Source: Niabella drilacis (GTDB lineage: Bacteria; Bacteroidota; Bacteroidia; Chitinophagales; Chitinophagaceae). From it: a stretch of DNA of 64,000 bases. The stretch is from the NCBI RefSeq assembly GCF_900101395.1, contig NZ_FMZO01000016.1, positions 1 to 64,000 of the forward strand. Direction: 5' to 3'. The notes beneath the pieces were generated by a model. That model searched no databases. It was not told where the DNA came from and saw only the letters and a list, made by a program, of their open reading frames with translations. Made by a program: the position numbers and the translations under genes. The stretch's first letter is position 1, and every line of letters begins with the position of its first letter. Of this stretch, positions 34,066-42,530 are shown piece after piece.

Positions 34066-34983
34066 TTGCCTAAATATAAAAAATTGAGAAAAACAGAAGG
34101 GGGTGGAGTAAGGGATTTTCTCCAGTTGATGAAGCCCTCATTAAGTATAATGGTGGTTTTCAGCAGTGTGATCAGTTACCTGCTGGTGCCGGATGTGATG
34201 TATGATTGGTGGAGGATCGTTTTGCTCTTTGCAGGTGGATTGCTGGTAACAGGAAGTGCCAACACCATCAACCAGGTTGTGGAAAGGGATACAGACGCGC
34301 AAATGAAGAGGACGGCAAAGCGTCCGATCGCTGCCGGGCGTTTAACACCGGAGCAGGGTTGGGGATTTGCGATCTTCAGCGGCGCTGCGGGTATCCTTAT
34401 CCTGGGGTATTATTTTAACTGGACCGCCGGTGCGCTGGCTGCCTTTAGCCTTTTTTTGTATGCCTTTGTGTATACCCCGTTAAAGAAGGTCAATTCGGTG
34501 GCAGTTCTGGTAGGAGCCTTCCCGGGTGCGTTTCCCTGTTTGATCGGGTGGGTGGCCGGGTTTGTACCAGGGCAACAGATCCATTGGTTGGGAGGAATTG
34601 TTTTGTTCGGGATCCAGTTCCTTTGGCAGTTTCCCCATTTTTGGGCAATTGCCTGGGTAGCACATAAAGACTACAGCAGTGTGGGTTTTAAACTGTTGCC
34701 CAGTGATAAAGGGCCCACAAAGTTTACCGCATTGCAGACCGTTGTATATTCGCTGCTGATGTTGCCGATAACCGTTGCCCCGTTTTTTGTAGGGATCTGC
34801 GATTATGCAACCGTAAAAGGGATGATTGGAGGCGTGCTGATCATTGCGGCAAATGTCTTTTTAATTGGGCGGGCAACCACCCTTTACAACAAAATGGATG
34901 TTCCGTCTGCAAGAAAAGTGATGTTTGGCAGTTATATCCATTTGCCGGTGGTATTACTGGCGCTGTTATTGGCGAAAGCCTGA
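34066..34983 (+). CDS. ctaB: Heme O synthase (protoheme IX farnesyltransferase)
   Basis: About 305 residues; a UbiA-family prenyltransferase that adds a farnesyl group to protoheme, the first step towards the heme A of the oxidase. Nine or so helices; the catalytic Asp-rich block is NTINQVVERDTDAQMKRTAKRPIAAGRL, with a second conserved region around FIGRATTLYNKMD-like IGRATTLYNK. No ATG lies near the N-terminus: an in-frame TGA at 34060-34062 limits the start to TTG at 34066 or TTG at 34084, since the first ATG (34129) would remove the residues before MKPSLS. The start is therefore uncertain. It is embedded in the cox operon. Confidence 0.93.
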   Translation: MPKYKKLRKTEGGGVRDFLQLMKPSLSIMVVFSSVISYLLVPDVMYDWWRIVLLFAGGLLVTGSANTINQVVERDTDAQMKRTAKRPIAAGRLTPEQGWGFAIFSGAAGILILGYYFNWTAGALAAFSLFLYAFVYTPLKKVNSVAVLVGAFPGAFPCLIGWVAGFVPGQQIHWLGGIVLFGIQFLWQFPHFWAIAWVAHKDYSSVGFKLLPSDKGPTKFTALQTVVYSLLMLPITVAPFFVGICDYATVKGMIGGVLIIAANVFLIGRATTLYNKMDVPSARKVMFGSYIHLPVVLLALLLAKA

Positions 34984-35013
34984 TCTTGATTGGATTATTG
35001 ATAAGAACTATAT

Positions 35014-35589
35014 ATGAACACAAGCATTGTGAGTGAACAACAACATAGAAGATTGCACCCCCATAAATTTGCCTTATGGGTGGCAATTGCCAGCATTCTC
35101 ATGATGTTTGCCGGGCTTACCAGTGCATTTATTGTAAAAAGTAACCAGTCCGGCTGGAGAACCTTTGTGCTGCCCAATATCTTTTGGGTATCCACGGTAC
35201 TCATATTAACAAGCAGCTTGACCATGCTGATGGCGATCAGGGCCTTTAAAAACAGGGCACTGCAGCAATACCGCAGGATATTGGGAGTAACGTTCCTGCT
35301 GGGAGTAGCTTTTGTGATCTGCCAGGTGATCGGTTTTGAACAACTATGGAACAATAACGTGCAATTTAAAGGAGCTTCAGGCGCGGGCCAGTTCTTTTAC
35401 GCTATTGCCGGTTTGCATGCCGTACACGTAATTGGCGGTATTATTGCGCTGCTGGTGATCTTTCTGAAATCGATCACGGGGAAAACCAAGTCCTATGATG
35501 CCGTTCCTGTAGAAGTAATGGGTATGTACTGGCATTTTGTGGATCTGCTTTGGTTGTATTTAATGATATTTTTCATGATTCTGGGATAA
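35014..35589 (+). CDS. Cytochrome c oxidase subunit III, short form
   Basis: A 191-residue heme-copper oxidase subunit III with five helices. The family C-terminal block EVMGMYWHFVDLLWLYLMIFF and the FYAIAGLHAVHVIGGI segment are clear. It is the first of two tandem subunit III genes, a common arrangement in Bacteroidota. It helps hold the proton-pumping core; which of the two copies contacts subunit I most closely cannot be read from sequence. Confidence 0.93.
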   Translation: MNTSIVSEQQHRRLHPHKFALWVAIASILMMFAGLTSAFIVKSNQSGWRTFVLPNIFWVSTVLILTSSLTMLMAIRAFKNRALQQYRRILGVTFLLGVAFVICQVIGFEQLWNNNVQFKGASGAGQFFYAIAGLHAVHVIGGIIALLVIFLKSITGKTKSYDAVPVEVMGMYWHFVDLLWLYLMIFFMILG

Positions 35590-35622
35590 AAATAACTTTA
35601 CAAACTTGATTGAAAATCGAAT

Positions 35623-36495
35623 ATGGAACAAACAGTAACACATAATACCAAGTGGTGGAGCGGGGGCAAGAGCCCGTTTAATATTGAGTACGGGAAAATA
35701 ATGATGTGGTATTTCCTGCTGAGTGACTCCTTTACGTTTGGCGCCTTCCTCATTTCATTAGGCACCGTGCGTTTTGGGCTGAACTACTGGCCGGAGCCCA
35801 GTATCGTATTTAATACCTTCCCCTTTGCAGGGCACGCAAACTTGCCATTGGCATTTGTGAGTGTGATGACCTTTGTACTGATCATCAGTTCTGTAACCAT
35901 GGTGCTGGCAGTACATGCAGGACACAACCGCGACAAAAAGGGCGTGGAAAAATACCTGATCTTTACCATCATCGGCGGCTTGATCTTCCTGAGCTGCCAG
36001 GCATGGGAGTGGACGCACTTATTAACCGCAAAGAATCCGGTACTGGTTGGAGATCATATTGAGGTAATGGCACAGCGGAACGGGTTTAATCCCTGGGGAG
36101 AGATCGTACTGCCGCAGGATGTAGCACCTGCCCTGGCCAAAACTTCCCCGGAAACCCTGGCCACACTGGTACATGAACAGCACCTTTCGCATGCCAGCCA
36201 TGCAGAGCTGTTAAAAACCCCCAAGGATCAGCTCATCCAGATGTTATCCAACAGTGAAATGGTGGTACGTAAACCAGGGCCTGCTGCATTTGGCGGATTC
36301 TTCTACGGCATCACCGGATTCCACGGGTTTCACGTATCTATTGGTGTGATCCTGCTGATCATTATGCTGATCCAGACAAAAATGGGCGTGTTTGAGCGCC
36401 GCGGCCGCTACCTGATGATCGAAAAGATCGGTCTGTACTGGCACTTTGTAGACCTTGTTTGGGTATTTGTATTCCTGTGTTTTTATCTTATTTAA
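35623..36495 (+). CDS. Cytochrome c oxidase subunit III, long form
   Basis: A 290-residue second subunit III. It has the family blocks MMWYFLLSDSFTFGAFLIS, FFYGITGFHGFHVSIGVI and IGLYWHFVDLVWVFVFLCFYLI, with an extra loop of about 80 residues (roughly 150-220, with EQHLSHASHAELLKTPK) between helices that the short copy lacks. It follows the short form after 33 bases. Confidence 0.93.
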   Translation: MEQTVTHNTKWWSGGKSPFNIEYGKIMMWYFLLSDSFTFGAFLISLGTVRFGLNYWPEPSIVFNTFPFAGHANLPLAFVSVMTFVLIISSVTMVLAVHAGHNRDKKGVEKYLIFTIIGGLIFLSCQAWEWTHLLTAKNPVLVGDHIEVMAQRNGFNPWGEIVLPQDVAPALAKTSPETLATLVHEQHLSHASHAELLKTPKDQLIQMLSNSEMVVRKPGPAAFGGFFYGITGFHGFHVSIGVILLIIMLIQTKMGVFERRGRYLMIEKIGLYWHFVDLVWVFVFLCFYLI

Positions 36496-36548
36496 AAGAG
36501 CGCCCACCTTTTTCCCTTTTTTCAAAAAGAATTAATTTAATATAAGTT

Positions 36549-37043
36549 ATGAGCAATCATTACGATCCAACAAAAGATATATCACCTTCTGCGGCCTATC
36601 CTGAAGTAAGTTTTGCGCACCACACAGATGATAGCACGTTTAAAAAACGCGTTATCCGTACCACCGTTATCTTAAGTGTTTTAACGGTTTTGGAGCTGGC
36701 CCTCGGGTTTACAATTTATGCCCTGCACAAAGGAGAACCCAGCCATGCACTGCTGCTGTTTATAAAAGGAGTGGTTTGTATCTTAACCCTGGCCAAAGCA
36801 TATTATATTGTTTCTGTGTTCATGCACCTGGGAGATGAAATCCGGAATTTCATCATGACCATCGTTGTTCCCCTGCTGTTGTTCATCTGGTTCATCATCG
36901 CCTTCCTGGCAGACGGACATTCGTACAAGACCCTGCGGAACCAATATGATCCTTATTTTAAGGAATCCACTACACCTTCCGGCCATCCTGTGATCCCTTC
37001 AGATGTACACAAATACAATAGCCAGAAGGGGCAGCGACAGTAA
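36549..37043 (+). CDS. Cytochrome c oxidase subunit IV-type protein
   Basis: A 164-residue protein with three membrane helices (about 36-58, 67-88 and 95-116), matching the prokaryotic caa3-type oxidase subunit IV. Segments KGVVCILTLAKAYYIVSVFMHLGDE and NFIMTIVVPLLLFIWFIIAFL are typical. It is the last gene of the 15-kb act-cox operon and is followed by an intrinsic terminator. Confidence 0.88.
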   Translation: MSNHYDPTKDISPSAAYPEVSFAHHTDDSTFKKRVIRTTVILSVLTVLELALGFTIYALHKGEPSHALLLFIKGVVCILTLAKAYYIVSVFMHLGDEIRNFIMTIVVPLLLFIWFIIAFLADGHSYKTLRNQYDPYFKESTTPSGHPVIPSDVHKYNSQKGQRQ

Positions 37044-37066
37044 GCAGAAAATCGCTTTAGATACAG

Positions 37067-37092
37067 AAGGACCGCTCAATGGCGGTCCTTTA
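37067..37092 (+). terminator. Terminator of the act-cox operon
   Basis: A 9-bp perfect inverted repeat (AAGGACCGC at 37067-37075, complement at 37082-37090) with a six-base loop, ending in a short T stretch. It begins 24 bases after the subunit IV stop codon. Confidence 0.75.
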
Positions 37093-37183
37093 TAGTTGGC
37101 ATTGTTTTCTGTTTTTGGTTTATTAAAGCAGAAACCGGTTTACGGTGGCAGATGGACCTGCACCCGTTGATAAAGAGCATATT

Positions 37184-37798
37184 ATGATTGAGAATACTGA
37201 AGAGAACTGCGAAAAGGAACTGCTGGTCATTGATCTGCGTAAGGCAAACTGGTTTGGGCTCCTTACCCTTTTGGCAGCGGTCGTTATTTTTGGCATTCCT
37301 TACTACGGTTTATGGAGCGAACAGTTTACCCTGGTGCATATAAAAGCAAGCTTCCGGGACCTTGCAACCCGGTATAGCTACCTCCTGGGCCTGATACCGC
37401 TGGGGGTTATAGCAGCGGGCATCGTTTTTCACGAGCTGATCCACGGGCTTACCTGGTCGCTGTTTACCCGTAATGGTCACCGGTCTATAAAATATGGGAT
37501 CCTCTGGAAATATGCAACCCCCTATTGCCATTGCAAAGAGCCGCTGGAGGTGCGGCATTATATTCTTGGGGCCCTGATGCCAGCCATTGTTTTGGGCATA
37601 TTGCCTTCCGTAACAGCGGTTATTACAGGCAATTTCTATTTGCTGGCAGGAGGCATTTTTTTCATCATGACCGCAACAGGCGACTTTATGATCGTTCATT
37701 TACTCCGCAATAAAGAAAAGACCGCCCGGGTACTGGATCATCCCAGCGAAGCCGGCTGTTATATTTACAGGCAAATTCCGCAGCGGAGGCCGGAATAG
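37184..37798 (+). CDS. DUF3267 membrane zincin-like protein
   Basis: A 204-residue membrane protein of the DUF3267 family, regarded as putative membrane-embedded zinc peptidases. Helices lie at about 22-44 and 66-88, with two or three more after 125. HELIH at about 83-87, inside the second helix, is an HEXXH zinc motif, and a downstream Cys/His cluster (YCHCKEP) may add ligands. The ATG at 37184 replaces a GTG 39 bases upstream. It follows the act-cox terminator and stands alone. The substrate is unknown; it may cut membrane proteins, but this is inference. Confidence 0.72.
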   Translation: MIENTEENCEKELLVIDLRKANWFGLLTLLAAVVIFGIPYYGLWSEQFTLVHIKASFRDLATRYSYLLGLIPLGVIAAGIVFHELIHGLTWSLFTRNGHRSIKYGILWKYATPYCHCKEPLEVRHYILGALMPAIVLGILPSVTAVITGNFYLLAGGIFFIMTATGDFMIVHLLRNKEKTARVLDHPSEAGCYIYRQIPQRRPE

Positions 37799-37886
37799 TT
37801 GCAGGCAATGCCTTTATGGCGCGAGTTGTGGCTTGCATCTGCACAGGATGGTTTTCTGCTGTAGCTATTTTCGATAGTGAATTTTA

Positions 37887-38444
37887 TCAAGGTTTTTTCC
37901 TGGTCCGTACCCGTTTGTAGATGCGGATAGCCAGCATCAGTATAAAGATCAGCAGGAGCATACCCACCAGGCCCCAGATAACGCTGATCTCCTTTTTTAC
38001 AACAACCAGCATCACAATAGCCACCAGGAAGATCGTGGCAACTTCGTTCCACATCCGCAGCTGATCCGAAGTATATTTATAAATACCGGCTGTTTGCTGT
38101 TTAAAAATACGATGAAGGGAATAGTGGTAGGCATATAGGAACAGTACCAGTATCAGCTTCAGCAGCAGCCAGAAACCCTCAGGCTTAAAAAGAACGGGCG
38201 CCCAGCCACTGGTCAGCAGTACAGAAAGTCCCATAATCAACGTGATAATGGCGGAGGGCCAGGTGATACCATACCAGAGCGGTTTCATCATTTTGATAAA
38301 CTGGCGGTGCAGCAGATCCTGCCCGGGTTGCGGCTGTTCATTGGCCTCCACGTTATAAATAAATAAGCGTGGCATGTAAAACAAACCGGCAAACCAGGTA
38401 ACCACAAAAATAATGTGAACCGCTTTTAAGTATGAATAAGCCAA
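37887..38444 (-). CDS. hemJ: Protoporphyrinogen IX oxidase HemJ
   Basis: About 185 residues with four to five helices; the HemJ enzyme oxidises protoporphyrinogen IX to protoporphyrin IX. The N-terminal signature YLKAVHIIFVVTWFAGLFYMPRLFIY includes the conserved His and Arg. The TTG at 38444 gives MAYSYLKAVHII..., in line with the usual HemJ N-terminus. An ATG at 38609 would add 55 basic residues read through a hairpin, which is unlikely. No hemG or hemY is seen in the window, so HemJ probably fills this step of the heme pathway encoded 5 kb downstream. Confidence 0.87.
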   Translation of the reverse strand: MAYSYLKAVHIIFVVTWFAGLFYMPRLFIYNVEANEQPQPGQDLLHRQFIKMMKPLWYGITWPSAIITLIMGLSVLLTSGWAPVLFKPEGFWLLLKLILVLFLYAYHYSLHRIFKQQTAGIYKYTSDQLRMWNEVATIFLVAIVMLVVVKKEISVIWGLVGMLLLIFILMLAIRIYKRVRTRKKP

Positions 38445-38490
38445 AAGGAAGGAGTTTAAAATAAGAAATAGTCTTTGAACGACTAAGGTA

Positions 38491-38522
38491 ACTGCTTTCC
38501 GGGTTCCGGGAAGCAGTTTTTT
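38491..38522 (+). terminator. Hairpin with T run upstream of hemJ
   Basis: ACTGCTTTCCGG (38491-38502) pairs with CCGGGAAGCAGT (38506-38517), one mismatch, three-base loop, followed by TTTTT on the plus strand. As a plus-strand terminator it would shield the kinase promoter from read-through. On the minus strand it would sit in the hemJ leader, preceded rather than followed by the A/T run. Confidence 0.55.
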
Positions 38523-38730
38523 GTAAAAGTTTGTGCAGTGGAAATGCCGGTGGGAAGCAGAACGCCTATTGGCGGCACTTTTGCGGGCAGCCCGGCCTGC
38601 TTCAGACATTCAGATAGCAAACAGGGGCAGGGCCAGGGATCCAAAAAGAAAAATGTGGCAGCCGGTTTGCCTGTATAACGCGGTTGGCCGTACCGGCATT
38701 AAGTTAAGAAAAAGGAAACCTCCTTTCATT

Positions 38731-38760
38731 TTGTATTAGGATGAGAAATATATAATTTTG
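38731..38760 (+). promoter_or_regulatory. Promoter of the hybrid kinase operon
   Basis: TTG (38731-38733), a 19-base spacer and TAATTTTG (38753-38760) match the Bacteroidota promoter consensus exactly. Transcription near 38764 would give a leader of about 110 bases before the kinase ATG. Confidence 0.65.
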
Positions 38761-38856
38761 GATTCGCGAAAATTGAAAAACTTTGCCGTTATTGGGGCGT
38801 TTTTGGGATTTGTGACGGGCCTCGGGATGTTTTTTGAATTGAATAACGGCATTTAA
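38758..38856 (+). CDS. Possible 32-residue membrane peptide in the kinase leader
   Basis: A TTG-started frame reads MDSRKLKNFAVIGAFLGF... and ends ...MFFELNNGI before a TAA, i.e. a basic N-terminus followed by one hydrophobic, Gly-rich segment. It looks more protein-like than chance, but the TTG coincides with the end of the predicted -7 element and no ATG is available. If the promoter is right, translation from this TTG is impossible. Confidence 0.2.
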   Translation: MDSRKLKNFAVIGAFLGFVTGLGMFFELNNGI

Positions 38857-38875
38857 AAACATATTATAAGCACTC

Positions 38876-41047
38876 ATGCAAAAAAGAAACTATAACTATT
38901 TTTTGCTCATTTTCTTCGCCTTCCTGCTTGTCGTCAGTATTATATTTACGCAAACACTTACGGATAAAGCCACCCAGGCCCTGCAAAAAGGGAACGTGGA
39001 AGCGGTGGAGACCTTTAAGACCAACAATGAAATGCAACACCTCGTAAACCTGTCGTTTACCCTTCAATCCAGGTTGAGCCAGGTGAATAATATGGATAAG
39101 GTCTTTCCGTTAGATATATTAAGTGATTCGCTGACCCTTTTCGGATACAATGCCAATGTGCTGAACGATGCCGTGGCCCGCAAAGGGAATGTTCCGAATT
39201 TGAAAAGACTGATGGATGCAGTGAATATACAACTGAATATATCCTATGCAATTCTGGACGCCCGGCAACAAATGAATGTACCGTTGCTCGACAGTTTAAC
39301 CAGGGTGCTTACGAAGACCAAGCCAGCAGAAAATGTGTATCACTATGGGGTGCTGGTAGAAAAATTCCTGGAGAACCAGCTTCAGAAAACACTGGTGACG
39401 AACTCTGCACATGCCAGCCAGTTATCGGCCTACAACCGGGTATTATCGGTTGCAGCTGTCATTGCAGTACTGATCTTTACTACAATTATTGTGATCCGGC
39501 AATGGCAGCAGCTGGTGCTTATAAAAGAGCTGCGGGTAGCGCGGGAAGCCGCCGTCAAAAGCAGGAACGCCAAGGACGAGTTTTTGGCAAATATGAGCCA
39601 TGAATTGCGCACACCGCTGAACTCGCTGATCGGTTTTGGAAACCTGTTGTCAGATACGCCGCTGGACCATAACCAAAAAGAATATACGAACACGATTATT
39701 TCCAATGGGTACAACCTGCTGCATATCGTGAACGACATACTGGACTTTTCGTCGATCGAGGCGGGCAAACTCCGGATCAAGCGTATTCCCTTCAATCTTC
39801 CTGAATTGTTTGAGGACCTGAAGCGCATGTTTTCCGCTATTGTGAATGAAAAAAAACTGACCTATCATTGGGACATTGACCCGCAAACCCCGCAACTGAT
39901 AAAGGGCGACCCTGAGCGGTTGAAACAGGTGTTGGTGAACCTGATCAATAATGCGATCAAATTTACTTCTTACGGAGGGGTGCACATTCATGTAGGAGTA
40001 TTGCCCTGCGAAAAAGAAGAAATGCACAAGCTCGTGTTCAGCGTAAAAGATACAGGGGAAGGCATTCCAAAAGAAAAAGTGGATCTTATTTTTGAACGGT
40101 TTGAACAGCTGGAGCAAATGACCACCCGCCAGCATGGAGGTACCGGCCTGGGACTGAGCATCGTAAAAAGTCTTGTGGAAAGTATGGGCGGATCGGTTTC
40201 CGTAAATAGCGAGATCGGTCTGGGCTCAAAATTTACGTTCACCGCCATCTTTGAAAAAGCAATGGAGGCCCCCGCCGTTGCCAGCAGGAATGCGGGCAGG
40301 CCAACCGCTGATTTTTCGGGATATACCGCTTTGGTGGTAGAAGATAATGCCGCCAACCGGGTACTCCTGAAACACCTGTTGAAAAAATACAATCTTCACA
40401 TAGAGCTGGCAGAAAACGGCCTGGAGGCGCTTGAAAGAATACAGGCAAAACACTATGACCTGGTATTAATGGATATCCAGATGCCGCATATGAATGGTTA
40501 CAAAGCCATTTCCATTATCCGCGAAGAACTGCACATTAATACACCGGCAATTGCCATGACGGCTTATGTAATGGAGAACGAAGTTAAACGCTGTTTTGCT
40601 GCAGGGTTCAATGACTATATCTCCAAACCTATAGAAGAGCCGGATATTATCGGCAAGATCATTAAATGGATGCCCGCCCGCGCGGAAGTGGCACCACCGG
40701 CCGCTGTTGTGGAGACAACCGGTGAGGATGGCCTGGATTTTTTCAGGGAACTGGTGGGGGGCGATGAAGCCATAATGAATGAGCTGCTTGGTGAGATCCG
40801 GAAGCAATGGGTATATGATAAAGAAGCGCTGCGGGCAGCAGCAGCAGCAGGGGATACATTAGAAATGGGCCGTATTTTACACCGGGTAAAATCCACATTT
40901 TCCGCATTGGGTCCCAACCATCCGATCCAGCAATTGTTAAAGAAACGGACCATTGCAACAGGCAGCAGTACCGGGGATATTGGTAATACAACGGAAGACG
41001 TCATCCGGGAGATCGATCAATTCGGGAAAACGGTGTTTATTTCATAA
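38876..41047 (+). CDS. Hybrid sensor histidine kinase with receiver and Hpt domains
   Basis: A 723-residue inner-membrane signalling protein. Two membrane helices (about 8-27 and 188-208) enclose a helical periplasmic sensor domain of about 160 residues without clear family match. A HisKA domain follows with the phosphorylated His242 in ANMSHELRTPLN, then an HATPase_c domain (NLINNAIKF, DTGEGIP, GGTGLGLSIVK). A receiver domain has Asp533 (LMDIQMPHMNGY), and a C-terminal Hpt-like domain has His669 (RILHRVKSTFSALG). This four-step relay normally feeds a separate response regulator, which is not encoded nearby. Two small envelope genes follow closely and may act in the same signalling unit. Confidence 0.92.
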   Translation: MQKRNYNYFLLIFFAFLLVVSIIFTQTLTDKATQALQKGNVEAVETFKTNNEMQHLVNLSFTLQSRLSQVNNMDKVFPLDILSDSLTLFGYNANVLNDAVARKGNVPNLKRLMDAVNIQLNISYAILDARQQMNVPLLDSLTRVLTKTKPAENVYHYGVLVEKFLENQLQKTLVTNSAHASQLSAYNRVLSVAAVIAVLIFTTIIVIRQWQQLVLIKELRVAREAAVKSRNAKDEFLANMSHELRTPLNSLIGFGNLLSDTPLDHNQKEYTNTIISNGYNLLHIVNDILDFSSIEAGKLRIKRIPFNLPELFEDLKRMFSAIVNEKKLTYHWDIDPQTPQLIKGDPERLKQVLVNLINNAIKFTSYGGVHIHVGVLPCEKEEMHKLVFSVKDTGEGIPKEKVDLIFERFEQLEQMTTRQHGGTGLGLSIVKSLVESMGGSVSVNSEIGLGSKFTFTAIFEKAMEAPAVASRNAGRPTADFSGYTALVVEDNAANRVLLKHLLKKYNLHIELAENGLEALERIQAKHYDLVLMDIQMPHMNGYKAISIIREELHINTPAIAMTAYVMENEVKRCFAAGFNDYISKPIEEPDIIGKIIKWMPARAEVAPPAAVVETTGEDGLDFFRELVGGDEAIMNELLGEIRKQWVYDKEALRAAAAAGDTLEMGRILHRVKSTFSALGPNHPIQQLLKKRTIATGSSTGDIGNTTEDVIREIDQFGKTVFIS

Positions 41048-41061
41048 AAGAGAAGCGTAGT

Positions 41062-41469
41062 ATGGCATCCACACAACTCATTAAAGATACATTAAAGCAG
41101 GAACGTTCTTATAAAGCCATATTGCTGATGCTGGTTGCCTTGTGGATGGTATCACTCACACTGATCGCCGTTTTGCTGGTTAACTGGCGGCGCCAGGCAC
41201 ACTCCGGGCCGGGGGCCAATGCACACCGGACACCCTCGTTGGATCAGATGCTGCTATCGTTCAGTGAATTGAAAATAGGGAACAACACTACCCTGATCAA
41301 TCTGCAGCTGAAAGAAATTTCTCAAAAAAAGGTTAGCATGGATACAACTGCTGAAGAAGTGATCGCCGATTACAGAAAGAAAATTTTTGATCGCATGCTG
41401 GAACAAAAGATCAAAACCAGTACACCTGCCAAGCAAGATGGATTTACCATTAAACCTGTTCCTCAATAA
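41062..41469 (+). CDS. Unidentified single-pass membrane protein
   Basis: A 135-residue protein that was not recognised. It has one membrane helix (about 19-42, AILLMLVALWMVSLTLIAVLL) preceded by a basic cytoplasmic segment, and a periplasmic part with an amphipathic, Lys/Glu-rich stretch (SELKIGNNTTLINLQLKEIS, EEVIADYRKKIFDRMLEQKI). It starts 14 bases after the hybrid kinase and ends six bases before the next lipoprotein gene, so the three are probably one operon. Confidence 0.7.
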   Translation: MASTQLIKDTLKQERSYKAILLMLVALWMVSLTLIAVLLVNWRRQAHSGPGANAHRTPSLDQMLLSFSELKIGNNTTLINLQLKEISQKKVSMDTTAEEVIADYRKKIFDRMLEQKIKTSTPAKQDGFTIKPVPQ

Positions 41470-41475
41470 TTGACT

Positions 41476-42387
41476 ATGAAGTTTTGTTCGTTTATATTAG
41501 CCTTCCTGATCCTGACTTCCTGCGGTATGCAAAAACGGATGACCGCCGCCCGGGCCACCAGTGAAAAGACCCAAAAAATGGTGCACGAAGAGTCGGTTAA
41601 GCTGGACTCGATAAAAAAAATACTGGATGTTAAAGCTGCCGACCGCGCTGTTGACAGCGTTTTAAACAGGGATGTTCTGAACATCCTGGAAAAGCTCGGA
41701 AGCCGTTTGAACAGTGCACAGCAGCTTGCCCTGATTATGGATATGGCTACCAGGAACAAAGCTGCTTTCAGAAAAGGGATATCGTCCGCTGATCTTTTAA
41801 AGAAACTGATCATACTGGATTCATTCAATACGGCGCAAAAACGGCGTGAAGTAGTTTACAGGATGCTGACAGAATCGGTGAGCACGGCAAAATACCAGTT
41901 GTTTCATTATGCCGCATTTTTTGATCCGGGGGTTTACCGTATCCCGGAATCTGCCATAAAATCCATCCGTTCGCATTTTACACCCATTATAGATTCGATT
42001 TCACGCATCTCGAACAAGTATGCAGGTATACCGCGGGAGGCCCGGATCGTATTTGTAGGCTACTCTGATTCCACGCCTATCGTAAAGAACGGTCAGCTTT
42101 ATAAAGAGCTGGTCAGGATCCTTGATACCAACGAGCCCGGGCAAAGACAGATGAACCAGCTGCTGTCGGACCTTCGGGCAAAAGAGATGGTACGTAATAT
42201 GAAAATGGTTTTAAACGATAATACCGGCAAGTTTAAAAACTTCAATACATTAAAGATCGGTTATGTGGCTTACGGAAAAGGGGAGGAATACCCATCGCCC
42301 CGGATCGATGATTATAAGCCCACCGATGAACGAAGGCGCATCGTTCTGAGTTATTGGACCGTGTTGCCGGACCTGGACGACTTGTAA
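41476..42387 (+). CDS. Lipoprotein with divergent OmpA-like domain
   Basis: A 303-residue lipoprotein. The signal MKFCSFILAFLILTSC ends at Cys16. A long helical N-terminal part (about 20-150) precedes a C-terminal region that resembles an OmpA-type peptidoglycan-binding fold: ARIVFVGYSDSTPI, LLSDLRAKEMVRNMKMVL and DERRRIVLSYW correspond to the usual GxTD, LSxxRA and NRRV segments. Assignment to the OmpA-like family is moderate. The ATG at 41476 was chosen over a TTG six bases upstream. As third gene behind the kinase it might link cell-wall state to signalling, which is inference. Confidence 0.68.
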   Translation: MKFCSFILAFLILTSCGMQKRMTAARATSEKTQKMVHEESVKLDSIKKILDVKAADRAVDSVLNRDVLNILEKLGSRLNSAQQLALIMDMATRNKAAFRKGISSADLLKKLIILDSFNTAQKRREVVYRMLTESVSTAKYQLFHYAAFFDPGVYRIPESAIKSIRSHFTPIIDSISRISNKYAGIPREARIVFVGYSDSTPIVKNGQLYKELVRILDTNEPGQRQMNQLLSDLRAKEMVRNMKMVLNDNTGKFKNFNTLKIGYVAYGKGEEYPSPRIDDYKPTDERRRIVLSYWTVLPDLDDL

Positions 42388-42439
42388 TTTGAAAATGTGA
42401 AGATATGAATCCGATACAGGCATGCACAAAATCCTGCTG

Positions 42440-42530
42440 CATACTTTACCTTAGACTTTAAACCCGGGAACGTCCGTCAGGCATGAAACCGGCTCTGACG
42501 TGAAACCCGAAACCCAGGAGCTTTAAACAC
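42440..42530. repeat. Degenerate word block between convergent genes
   Basis: Contains TTTACCTTAGACTTTAAACC, ATGAAACCGGCTCTGACGTG and CGTGAAACCCGAAACCCAGG, loosely repeated words of the kind seen in other gaps. It lies between the OmpA-like lipoprotein and hemH, and its last bases overlap the hemH 3' end. Confidence 0.35.

Larger units (their letters stand above)
38445..38875. other. 431-base intergenic region between hemJ and the hybrid kinase
   Basis: Holds a strong hairpin with a T run on the plus strand (38491-38522), a consensus promoter (38731-38760) for the kinase, and a possible 32-codon small frame (38758-38856). Nothing else coding is supported. Confidence 0.6.
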
